This document shows, one piece after another, positions 10,966 to 17,317 of a stretch of DNA of 17,317 nt; position 1 is the stretch's first letter; each line of letters starts with the position of its first letter. Location: positions 1 through 17,317 of the forward strand of contig CAZXSK010000074.1 of the NCBI GenBank assembly GCA_964642855.1. The letters are read 5' to 3'. Source of the stretch: CAZXSK01 sp964642855 (lineage in GTDB: Bacteria > Planctomycetota > Phycisphaerae > SM23-33). The notes below the pieces were generated by a model, which was not told the DNA's origin, did no database searches, and was given only the letters and a program-made list of their open reading frames with translations. A program made the position numbers and the translations under genes.

Positions 10966-11038
10966 CACGGCAGGGAGGACTTGAACCCCCAACCTGCGGT
11001 TTTGGAAACCGCTGCTCTGCCAATTGAGCTACTGCCGT
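10966..11038 (-). tRNA. trnW: tRNA-Trp (anticodon CCA)
   Basis: A 73-base cloverleaf reads on the minus strand. The acceptor stem is ACGGCAG/CTGCCGT with discriminator G, the D stem GCTC/GAGC, the anticodon stem GCGGT/ACCGC around loop TTCCAAA, and the T arm GGGGG/CCTCC (one G-U) around TTCAAGT. Anticodon CCA decodes UGG. The 3' CCA is not encoded and must be added after transcription. It sits between rpmG and secE, a common position for this tRNA, and is probably cut out of the operon transcript. Confidence 0.97.
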
Positions 11039-11044
11039 ATCTCC

Positions 11045-11057
11045 CGCCCGTCGGGCG
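11045..11057 (-). promoter_or_regulatory. Short hairpin between rpmG and tRNA-Trp
   Basis: CGCCC and GGGCG form a five-pair stem around a three-base loop, seven bases upstream of the 5' end of tRNA-Trp. No U-tract follows. It may help set the RNase P cleavage context; nothing stronger can be said. Confidence 0.25.
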
Positions 11058-11093
11058 GCGCCGGCCTCACCGACGCCGCCGCGACCGGCGAGC

Positions 11094-11261
11094 CTATTTC
11101 CGTTTGATCTTGTGTTCCGTGTGGGTTCGCTCGCGGGGGCAGAACTTCTTGAGCGTCAGCTTCGGCACGCCGCCCTGCACCCGGACCTCGGTACGGTAAT
11201 TGAGGTCCTTGCACGAGTTGCACTGCAGCCACACGTACTCTCGGGCCTTCGACTTGGCCAT
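11094..11261 (-). CDS. rpmG: 50S ribosomal protein L33
   Basis: L33 is a small protein of the large ribosomal subunit near the E site. The 55-residue product begins MAKSKAREYVWLQCNSC and ends HKIKRK, with the family's NYRTE and LTLKKFCP stretches. The zinc-type form of L33 has two CxxC pairs. Here C14 and C17 form the first pair, but only C41 of the second remains, with Glu at position 44, so the protein is intermediate between zinc-binding and zinc-free forms. GGAGAG (11269-11274) precedes the ATG. The gene starts 20 bases after the tuf stop and lies 55 bases before tRNA-Trp, matching the usual tuf-rpmG-trnW-secE order. Confidence 0.96.
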   Translation of the reverse strand: MAKSKAREYVWLQCNSCKDLNYRTEVRVQGGVPKLTLKKFCPRERTHTEHKIKRK

Positions 11262-11281
11262 GGGTCAACTCTCCGGGTTAC

Positions 11282-12487
11282 TTACTCGATGATCTCGGTA
11301 ATCACGCCGGCGCCGACGGTCCTGCCGCCTTCGCGAATGGCGAAGCGCAGGCCCTGCTCCATGGCGATCGAAGTATTCAGCAGCTCCACTTCCATCTCGA
11401 CGTTGTCGCCGGGCATGCACATCTCCGCTCCACCCAGAAGCTTGATCGTGCCCGTCACGTCGGTCGTGCGGAAATAGAACTGGGGACGGTAGCCGGTGAA
11501 GAACGGGCTGTGACGACCACCCTCTTCCTTCGTCAGCACGTACACCTCGCCCTTGAACTTCATGTGCGGGGTAATGCTCCCGGGAGCCGCAAGCACCTGC
11601 CCGCGCTCGAGGTCGTCCTTCTCCACACCACGCAGCAGGCAGCCGACGTTGTCGCCAGCCTGGCCTTCGTTGAGCGTCTTGTTGAACATCTCCACGCCGG
11701 TGATGGTGGTCGTGGTCGTGTCGCCCAGGCCGACGATCTCGACCTTGTCGCCCACGTTGACCATGCCACGCTCGATCCTGCCGGTACCGACGGTACCGCG
11801 CCCCTTGATCGAGAAGACGTCCTCGACGGGCATCAGGAACGGCTTGTCGACCTCGCGCTCGGGCTCGGGGATCTGGCTGTCCAGGGCTTCCATGAGCTCC
11901 TGGATGCATTTGCCGCCTTCGCCCTCAGGATCGGAAATCGCAGCGGTTGCCGAACCGTGCACCACGGCGGCATTGTCGCCATCGAAATCGTACTTGCTGA
12001 GCAGCTCGCGAACTTCCAGCTCCACCAGCTCCAGCAGTTCCTCGTCGTCGACCAGATCGACCTTGTTGAGGAAGACCACCAGGTTCGGCACGTTGACCTG
12101 ACGGGCAAGCAGCACGTGCTCACGCGTCTGGGGCATCGGGCCATCCGCAGCGGACACCACCAGAATCGCCCCGTCCATCTGGGCGGCGCCGGTGATCATG
12201 TTCTTGACGTAGTCAGCGTGACCGGGGCAGTCCACGTGGGCGTAGTGACGCGTATCCGATTCGTATTCCACGTGGGCCGTGGAAATCGTCAGGATCTTTG
12301 TCGGGTCACGACGTCCCTGGGACTCCGAAGCCTTGGCGATTTCGTCGTAGGACTTGGCCGCGGCCAGACCCTTCGATGCCTGAACGTGCATGATCGCGGA
12401 CGTCAGGGTCGTCTTGCCGTGGTCGACGTGCCCGATCGTACCTACGTTGACGTGTGGCTTGGTCCTCTCGAATACTTCCTTGGCCAT
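11282..12487 (-). CDS. tuf: Elongation factor Tu
   Basis: EF-Tu is the GTPase that delivers aminoacyl-tRNA to the ribosomal A site. The 401-residue product has the P-loop GHVDHGKT (residues 19-26), DCPGH (86-90) and NKVD (141-144), followed by intact domains 2 and 3 ending in VGAGVITEIIE. The switch I region is unusual: the nearly universal RGITI is KILTI (64-68) and the preceding loop is five residues longer than in E. coli, while the Mg2+-contacting Thr is kept (T67). The frame is open further upstream, but the ATG at 12487 matches the family start (MAKEVFERTKPHVNVGTIGH) and has AGAGGAG (12496-12502) eight bases upstream. It is the first protein gene of the cluster, after tRNA-Thr. Confidence 0.99.
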   Translation of the reverse strand: MAKEVFERTKPHVNVGTIGHVDHGKTTLTSAIMHVQASKGLAAAKSYDEIAKASESQGRRDPTKILTISTAHVEYESDTRHYAHVDCPGHADYVKNMITGAAQMDGAILVVSAADGPMPQTREHVLLARQVNVPNLVVFLNKVDLVDDEELLELVELEVRELLSKYDFDGDNAAVVHGSATAAISDPEGEGGKCIQELMEALDSQIPEPEREVDKPFLMPVEDVFSIKGRGTVGTGRIERGMVNVGDKVEIVGLGDTTTTTITGVEMFNKTLNEGQAGDNVGCLLRGVEKDDLERGQVLAAPGSITPHMKFKGEVYVLTKEEGGRHSPFFTGYRPQFYFRTTDVTGTIKLLGGAEMCMPGDNVEMEVELLNTSIAMEQGLRFAIREGGRTVGAGVITEIIE

Positions 12488-12511
12488 TCTCGATGCTCCT
12501 CTTGTAGTCGA

Positions 12512-12542
12512 TTCGTCTGAATTTCTGAATTCCGCTTGTCCT
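12512..12542 (-). repeat. Leader motif shared with rpoC (tuf copy), with a tandem 8-mer
   Basis: The blocks AGGACA, GGAATTCAG and AGACGAA appear on the minus strand 25-55 bases upstream of the tuf start and match those before rpoC. In this copy the plus-strand octamer TCTGAATT is repeated exactly in tandem (12516-12523 and 12524-12531), which accounts for the extra spacing. Its role is unknown. Confidence 0.55.
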
Positions 12543-12659
12543 GTGCCGCCGGCAGGCCCGTGCCACACCGGCCTCCGAAGCCATGCCCCCTGCGGGACCG
12601 GCACGCCTGCCATGCAACCGGCCGGCTGTCTCACGCCCAGGACCGCCACCAAACAAAGA

Positions 12660-12731
<72 letters not shown>

Positions 12732-12818
12732 ACACCGCTTACTACCCGCGCCGCCAACAACGCTCAGGCAACGACTCGTGGATATACCGACAGCACCGGG
12801 CCGCAAGACAGATCGCTC

Positions 12819-12846
12819 ACTATAACGCCTGTCTCAGGGGTGTCAA
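12819..12846 (-). promoter_or_regulatory. Sigma70-type promoter for the tRNA-Thr/tuf/rpo cluster
   Basis: On the minus strand a perfect -35 TTGACA (12841-12846) is followed after 16 bases by a -10 TATAGT (12819-12824, five of six matches). An A/T-rich run just upstream of the -35 could act as an UP element. Transcription would start near 12812, about 80 bases before tRNA-Thr. It lies downstream of the glmS terminator, as expected for the promoter of an independent unit. I found no comparably good promoter elsewhere in the window. Confidence 0.8.
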
Positions 12847-12975
12847 AAGATTTTTGGCCCGCCGGGGAGTTTCTTCCCACCCAGCCGAAGACTGCGAATT
12901 CTACACGCTTTGCCCCCAGAGCGAAAGGGGCTTCCTGCAGTTTCCCGGGCCTTTTCCGCCCAAGGCTTGCGCAGC

Positions 12976-13010
12976 AAAACGCCCGCGACCCTCTCCGGAT
13001 CACGGGCGTT
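12976..13010 (-). terminator. Intrinsic terminator of glmS
   Basis: The arms 12978-12991 and 12997-13010 form fourteen pairs (two G-U) with a five-base loop, and the minus-strand 3' arm ends in GTTTT. The hairpin begins about 43 bases after the glmS stop. In the 321-base interval between glmS and tRNA-Thr (12732-13052) this terminator and the cluster promoter are the only elements I can support. The terminator separates glmS transcription from the ribosomal cluster. Confidence 0.85.
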
Positions 13011-13052
13011 TCGTATGCTCTTCGGGCCTTGGCAGGGCCCCCCGGACAACGC

Positions 13053-14894
13053 CTACTCCACCGTTACGCTCTTGGCAAGGTTGCGGGGCTTGTCCACGTT
13101 GCACCCGCGGGCCACCGCGGCGTAGTACGCCAGAAGCTGCAGGGGCACGACCGTCAGGATCGGCTGGAGGGGCACCAGGGTGTCAGGCACGTAAATCACG
13201 TGATCGCAGTACTGCTCGATCGTCGTGTCGCCCTCAGTCGCCACGCAGATCACCCTGCCCTTGCGGGCGCGGACCTCCTCGATGTTCGAGACGATCTTGT
13301 CGTACGTGCCGCACCGCGGGGCAATGAACACCACCGGCATGCCGTCGTGAATCAGCGCGATCGGGCCGTGCTTCATCTCCGCAGCGGGCAGACCCTCGGC
13401 ATGAATATAGCTGATCTCCTTGAGCTTCAGCGCCCCTTCCATGGCGATGGGGTACTGGTAGCCGCGACCGAGGAACAGCCAGTTGTCGTAGTCCACGTAC
13501 GACTGGACGATGTCCTTGATGTAGTCCGCCTGCTCGAGCACCTTCTCGATCTGCCCGGGCAGCTCGAGCATGCCCTCGAGGTACTGCCGCACTTGCGTCT
13601 GGGACATGTGACGCTTCCTGCCGACCATCAGCGCCATGAGCATCTCCACCGCGACCTGGCCGGTGAAGGCTTTGGTCGACGCCACGCCGATTTCCGGACC
13701 CGCGTGGAGATACACCCCCGCATCGGACTCCCGGGCAATCGTCGAGCCGACCGTGTTGACAATGCCCAGGCACATCGCGCCCTTCTCCTTGCCCTCGCGC
13801 AAGGCGGCCAGCGTGTCCGCCGTCTCGCCGGACTGGCTGATCACCAGCATCGCCGTGCCCTCCTCCACAATCGGGTTGCGATACCGAAACTCGCTGGCGT
13901 ATTCCACCTCGGTGGGGATCCTCGCGAGATCCTCAAAGAGATACTCGCCCACCAGCCCGGAGTGCCACGCCGTGCCGCACGCGGTGACGATGATCTTCCG
14001 CACCCGGGCGAACTCCCGCTCGACATTCACCAAGCCCCCGAGCTTGACGCGCATCTCGGAGGTGTCGATCCGCCCCGTGATCGCCTGACGCAACGAATCG
14101 GGCTGCTCCATGATCTCCTTGAGCATGAAGTGCTCGTAGCCGCCGCGGGCGATCTCGTCGAGCGACCACTCGATCTCCTCGACCTGCTTGCTGATGGGGA
14201 TGTTGTCCACCGTGGTGGTCCGCATGCCCTCAGGGGTCAGCACCGCCATCTCGTTGTCGTTGAGATACACCACGTTGGCGGTATGCTCGAGAATCGCCGA
14301 GGCGTCGGAGGCCACGACATACTCGTTGAGACCCACGCCGATGATCAGCGGGCTGCCCTTGCGCGCCGCGACGAGCTTGTCCGGCTCGTCGGCACACATC
14401 ACGGCGATCCCGTAGGTGCCCGTGACCTCCTTCAGCGCAGCCTGGACGGCCGTCTCCAGGTCGTCCGCCCCGTCGGAGTAGAACTCGCCGACGAGCATCG
14501 CCAGCACCTCCGTATCGGTCGCGGTGACGAAGGTGTGCCCGCGATTGGTCAGGAACTGCTTGATGGTCGCGTAGTTCTCGATGATCCCGTTATGCACCAG
14601 CGCGATCCGCCCCGAGTCGTCGGTGTGCGGGTGGGCGTTGACCTGGTTCGGCTCTCCGTGCGTCGCCCAGCGGGTGTGTGCAATGCCCACCGTGCTGCCG
14701 GCGGTCTTCTCGTCAGCCAGGGCGTCCTGCTCGACCCCCGCAACCCGCCCGGGGCCCTTGGTGATGACGAACCCGCCGTCAACCTGCAGGCAGACGCCCG
14801 CCGAATCGTACCCGCGATACTCCAGGCGTTTGAGGCCCTCAAACAGCAGAGGCCGGGCCTTCTTTCTCCCGATGTAACCCACGATTCCGCACAT
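13053..14894 (-). CDS. glmS: Glutamine--fructose-6-phosphate aminotransferase (isomerising)
   Basis: GlmS makes glucosamine 6-phosphate from fructose 6-phosphate and glutamine, the first committed step towards UDP-GlcNAc for cell wall and lipopolysaccharide. The 613-residue product has the N-terminal-nucleophile glutaminase domain (Cys2 of MCGIVGYIG, RLEYRGYDSAG, AHTRWATHG, HNGIIENY) and two SIS sugar-isomerase domains (CGTAWHSG, SQSGETADT from residue 353, EIGVASTKAFTGQ, and the C-terminal PRNLAKSVTVE). The frame is open for another 60 codons upstream, but the catalytic Cys must be residue 2, and AAGGAG (14902-14907) lies seven bases before the ATG at 14894. It is a single-gene unit with its own terminator. 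An intact amino-sugar pathway is consistent with, but does not prove, a peptidoglycan wall. Confidence 0.98.
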   Translation of the reverse strand: MCGIVGYIGRKKARPLLFEGLKRLEYRGYDSAGVCLQVDGGFVITKGPGRVAGVEQDALADEKTAGSTVGIAHTRWATHGEPNQVNAHPHTDDSGRIALVHNGIIENYATIKQFLTNRGHTFVTATDTEVLAMLVGEFYSDGADDLETAVQAALKEVTGTYGIAVMCADEPDKLVAARKGSPLIIGVGLNEYVVASDASAILEHTANVVYLNDNEMAVLTPEGMRTTTVDNIPISKQVEEIEWSLDEIARGGYEHFMLKEIMEQPDSLRQAITGRIDTSEMRVKLGGLVNVEREFARVRKIIVTACGTAWHSGLVGEYLFEDLARIPTEVEYASEFRYRNPIVEEGTAMLVISQSGETADTLAALREGKEKGAMCLGIVNTVGSTIARESDAGVYLHAGPEIGVASTKAFTGQVAVEMLMALMVGRKRHMSQTQVRQYLEGMLELPGQIEKVLEQADYIKDIVQSYVDYDNWLFLGRGYQYPIAMEGALKLKEISYIHAEGLPAAEMKHGPIALIHDGMPVVFIAPRCGTYDKIVSNIEEVRARKGRVICVATEGDTTIEQYCDHVIYVPDTLVPLQPILTVVPLQLLAYYAAVARGCNVDKPRNLAKSVTVE

Positions 14895-14984
14895 AGAGAT
14901 GCTCCTTGTGTCCTCGTTTCCACGGCTGGGCCAAGCCTTGACCGCCCGGGTGGCTCCCTTTTCCCTCACCGAACGGCCCGTCAT

Positions 14985-15018
14985 CGGCCGGAAGCTACCC
15001 GATCGCCGGCCGGCTTCC
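14985..15018 (-). promoter_or_regulatory. Two mutually exclusive stems in the glmS leader
   Basis: The 232 bases between the glmS start and the N gap hold no open frame I trust and no clear promoter. They do hold two competing stems: CGGCCGG (15006-15012 on the minus strand) with CCGGCCG (14985-14991), seven pairs, or GGAAGC (15013-15018) with GCTTCC (14990-14995), six pairs. The pairings share bases 14990-14991, so only one can form fully. This may be a regulatory leader. It does not look like the glmS ribozyme. Confidence 0.35.
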
Positions 15019-15126
15019 AGAACCGCAGCGATCGGATCATGCCTCGTCCTGATCCTACTATCGGTTTCACCCATCGGGGCGTGGAAGTCAAATCAACTTA
15101 TCCACCCGATCAGAAATGCTCATGAA

Positions 15127-15226
15127 NNNNNNNNNNNNNNNNNNNNNNNNNNNNNNNNNNNNNNNNNNNNNNNNNNNNNNNNNNNNNNNNNNNNNNNNNN
15201 NNNNNNNNNNNNNNNNNNNNNNNNNN
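15127..15226. other. Assembly gap of 100 N
   Basis: Exactly 100 undetermined bases join two contigs. The round number suggests a scaffolding gap of unknown true length. It removes the 3' end of the upstream membrane protein gene and may hide further genes or the glmS promoter. Confidence 0.95.
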
Positions 15227-16240
15227 CCCCCAGAACAGCACGCTGTCCCGTGGCGAGACCGGCAACCCCTGGTCCCGGCCTTCCTCGAGGACCGTCCCGC
15301 CCGCCGTCAGATCCCGCAGGTACAGGTTGTTGCCCCCCAGCCCCGTCGGGGACCGATCCGCCGGCAGGGTTTCAACCGAGCCGTCCAGCCTCATGATGTT
15401 CATGCCCCACCTGCCGTGGTTGGGGGGCATCTGCTCGGCCTGGCCTGCCACCTGGCCGTCAGCGATAATGGGCATTTCCCCGGGCTGACCCGGCGCCCCG
15501 GGGAAACTCGCGTTGTCCCCGTGACGCGTCAGCGGCTGGATCGCGTACGAACTGTTCGACCACGAGTCGAACCCCCATCCCCGATACGAATCGTCCGCCC
15601 GGGGCTGATATCGCTCGTCCCCCGGACACTGCAGCACCCGCTCGCGGGCGAGGTCCTCCGAGACCAGCAGCCACAGCGGCTGGAGGTTGCAGTCGTGCTC
15701 CTCCCCCCAGAACTCCTGCTGCGTCGGCCAGCGGGAGGGGGAATCCTTGAACGCCGCCGACGGGCCATCCACGCCGGCCAGGCTGACGTACACCCCGCCG
15801 TTCTCCTCGGCGTAGAGGTTCATCGCCACCTGCAGCGTTCGCAGATTGGTCAGGCAGCCCGCCACGTGAGGCGCCCGCGCGGGAGGAGAAAAGAACCGCG
15901 TGGCGATTACCACAAAACCAATCTGCGCAAACACCCCCGCCACCGACAGCAGCAGCCCCAGCGTGGACAGCGCCCGTCCCCGCGCACGTCGCATGCCCGC
16001 CATCCCCATCACCGCCCCGATGCCCGCCAAGACAATCCCCACCAGCGGAATCACGATCGACGCGAATCCCATGCCCACCGATACCACGGGCCTCGGGTCG
16101 CGACGTTCCGACGGAAGGGGGCACACCACGGCCGGGGGAACCTCCGACGGCGGCGCACCGTGATGCGCCGAATGCCCGGGCGGTTCCGGACGCCCCATGC
16201 CCCCCGCCTGGCCGGATGATTCCTCGTGTGGATCGCTCAT
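15227..16240 (-). CDS. Membrane-anchored protein with pilin-like (H-X9-DG type) head; 3' end in gap
   Basis: The 338 visible residues run from ATG at 16240 into the N gap. Residues 1-50 are rich in Pro, Gly and His and likely cytoplasmic. Two hydrophobic Gly-rich helices (about 52-81 and 91-115) joined by a basic loop (RRARGRA) resemble a DUF4190-type membrane module. From C129 the protein turns into a head like that of planctomycete DUF1559/prepilin-like proteins: CLTNLRTLQVAMNLYAEENG, CPGDERY (205-211), SSYAIQPLT (230-238), then NHGRWGMNIMRLDG, an H-X10-DG variant of the H-X9-DG motif. No prepilin peptidase site (G/F-T-x-x-E) is visible, so the head is probably held by the two helices. The upstream ribosome binding site is weak. 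It is a paralog of the next gene. Function unknown; a surface or periplasmic structural role is an inference. Confidence 0.8.
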
Positions 16241-16418
16241 GCCAACTTCATTCTACGACGCCCCGCCCGGACGTCCAGCATCCTCCCGCAGACCGCCCAG
16301 GCGCCAGCAACCGACAGTGCCCCCGAAGGCAGGTCTTGCGGCCTTTGCGGGTCGGCTCGTCCCATACCACCCCTTCCCTCTCCTGTCGTCCGATCTCCCG
16401 GTACCGCGAGCCGGGCGA

Positions 16419-17317
16419 TTACTCCGCCCGTTTCCGCTCTCTCCTGCCGAGGATCACCAGCAGCAAGACCGCCACCGGAGTTCCCAGCAGCACCGTCACC
16501 TGCAGAATCAACTCAAGCACCGGCCGCCGGGCCTCGATCCACTCGGAAAACTCCGCCCTCGCTCTCTGCCATGCCGTCGGAGGCGTGTACGTCCACTCGG
16601 TGACCACGCTGCTGGTCTTGTCGGCATCGTCGCGCCAGAACAGCACCGAATCGTTGGGATGGTCGGCGAAGACACCGCTCTCCAGACCTTCCAGCGCCGA
16701 AGAGCTTCGCACCTGCTCCGGCGAAACGTGAAGCTGTCCCTCGGGCGAGACATCTTTCAGGTAGGCGTGATTGCCCTGCCAGCCAACCATGTTCGTCGGC
16801 GGCGCATGCTCGATCACGTCGAATGCAAGCCTGCCGAAATTCCCCCGCCGATGGTTCAGCGTGCCCAACCCGCCCCCGATCTGCTTGTCCCCGACGATCA
16901 CCATGTTGGGATCCCGGCCGTCGATCTGCGGATACGCCTTGTTATCTTCGTGATGCGTCAGGGGTTGGAACGCATACGAAGAGTTCCGCCACGAATCGAA
17001 GCCAAGGCCGTAGTTGGAGTGATCCGGCTTCCTGTAATCCTCGTCGCCTGGGCATTCGAATAGGTTCTCCCCCGCCTCCCCGGAGAGAACCAGCAGCCAC
17101 AGCGCCTGCAGGTTGCAGTCGTATTCGTTTGCCCAGAAGTCGTCGATGTTCTCGTGCATCTGAGGCTCGTCATCGAACCGCGCGGGGGGCTTGCCCGTCG
17201 GATCCGACATGCAGGGGAATGTGTCCCGATTTCCAGCGTGGTAGATCCCCATGGCCATCTGGAGACTGTAAACCCGGCCCTTGCAGGAGATGACTGTCAC
17301 AAATTCCCGGGAGCGGG
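16419..17317 (-). CDS. Paralogous pilin-head protein with C-terminal membrane anchor; 5' end beyond window
   Basis: The frame is open to the right edge, so the true start lies outside; a GTG at 17298-17300 is in frame but falls inside the region that aligns with the neighbouring paralog and is unlikely to be the start. The 298 visible residues share with the neighbour DCNLQxLWLLV, CPGDExY, GFDSWxNSSYAxQPLT, an NH-based stretch in the position of H-X9-DG, and NDSVLFW. Here the DG is FDV, so the motif has decayed. After NDSVLFW the protein goes on for about 75 residues: a Trp-containing linker, a hydrophobic helix (about 23 residues, ending VAVLLLVIL) and a basic GRRERKRAE tail, which fixes the C-terminus in the membrane. 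The 178 bases between this gene and its paralog contain no open frame or clear terminator, so the two may be co-transcribed. Function unknown. Confidence 0.8.
   Translation of the reverse strand, partial: RSREFVTVISCKGRVYSLQMAMGIYHAGNRDTFPCMSDPTGKPPARFDDEPQMHENIDDFWANEYDCNLQALWLLVLSGEAGENLFECPGDEDYRKPDHSNYGLGFDSWRNSSYAFQPLTHHEDNKAYPQIDGRDPNMVIVGDKQIGGGLGTLNHRRGNFGRLAFDVIEHAPPTNMVGWQGNHAYLKDVSPEGQLHVSPEQVRSSSALEGLESGVFADHPNDSVLFWRDDADKTSSVVTEWTYTPPTAWQRARAEFSEWIEARRPVLELILQVTVLLGTPVAVLLLVILGRRERKRAE

Noticed and set aside
12890..12935. A TAGAAT hexamer on the minus strand that could be a second -10 box upstream of the cluster promoter.
   Set aside because: The sequence 17 bases upstream (TTTCGC) matches the -35 consensus at only two positions.
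15040..15100. TTGACT upstream of glmS as a possible -35 box.
   Set aside because: No acceptable -10 hexamer lies at 15-19 bases; the nearest candidates are about 25 bases away or match poorly.
15098..15106. TTATCCACC, one mismatch from the DnaA box consensus.
   Set aside because: It is a single near-match with no cluster, no AT-rich unwinding region and no dnaA or dnaN nearby, so there is no support for an origin.
12840..15125. A long plus-strand open frame opposite glmS.
   Set aside because: GlmS is full length with all catalytic motifs. The antisense frame also runs through the glmS terminator and has no recognisable domain.
14895..15126. A glmS ribozyme/riboswitch upstream of glmS.
   Set aside because: I cannot recognise the conserved core of that ribozyme, which is known mainly from Firmicutes. 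Only generic GC-rich stems are seen.
15110..15226. Reading the left-hand pilin-head gene through the N gap to a stop at 15110.
   Set aside because: The gap length is arbitrary, so the frame beyond it is meaningless; I end the gene at the gap edge.

Overview
The window is a GC-rich bacterial chromosome segment in which every gene I can support lies on the minus strand. Read in the direction of transcription (high to low coordinates) it holds two paralogous membrane-anchored proteins with a planctomycete-type pilin-like head, a 100-N assembly gap, glmS with its own terminator, and then one long transcription/translation cluster: strong promoter, tRNA-Thr(GGT), tuf, rpmG, tRNA-Trp(CCA), secE, nusG, rplK, rplA, rplJ, rplL, rpoB, rpoC. 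rpoC runs off the left edge; the last membrane protein runs off the right edge.

Taxonomy: the pilin-like heads (C..NLR..Q.AMN.Y start, CPGD, SSYA, H-X10-DG) and the altered EF-Tu G2 motif (KILTI where most bacteria have RGITI) point to the Planctomycetota. I cannot place it at class level by eye.

The cluster combines the classical tRNA-tufB, secE-nusG, L11-L1, L10-L12 and rpoBC units in an ancestral order. A near-consensus sigma70 promoter (TTGACA, 16 bp, TATAGT) sits upstream of tRNA-Thr, isolated from glmS by a strong intrinsic terminator. I saw no second strong promoter and no intrinsic terminator further down, so the cluster is probably read largely as one transcript, tuned by RNA structures in the intergenic gaps: two tandem hairpins between rplL and rpoB, a hairpin covering the rpoB Shine-Dalgarno, several hairpins between rplK and rplA, and a sequence motif shared by the tuf and rpoC leaders. 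The products fit together: RpoB/RpoC form the polymerase core, NusG joins it to antitermination and the ribosome, L11/L1/L10/L12 and L33 are ribosomal proteins (the L11-L10-L12 stalk recruits EF-Tu), and SecE is a core translocon subunit.

Most of the window is ordinary core genome. The items worth a second look are the tandem pilin-head paralogs, the shared tuf/rpoC leader motif, the structured rplL-rpoB gap, possible alternative structures in the glmS leader, and lineage-specific changes in EF-Tu, L33 and L12. I found no convincing new defence, mobile or biosynthetic system, no CRISPR array and no insertion sequence.
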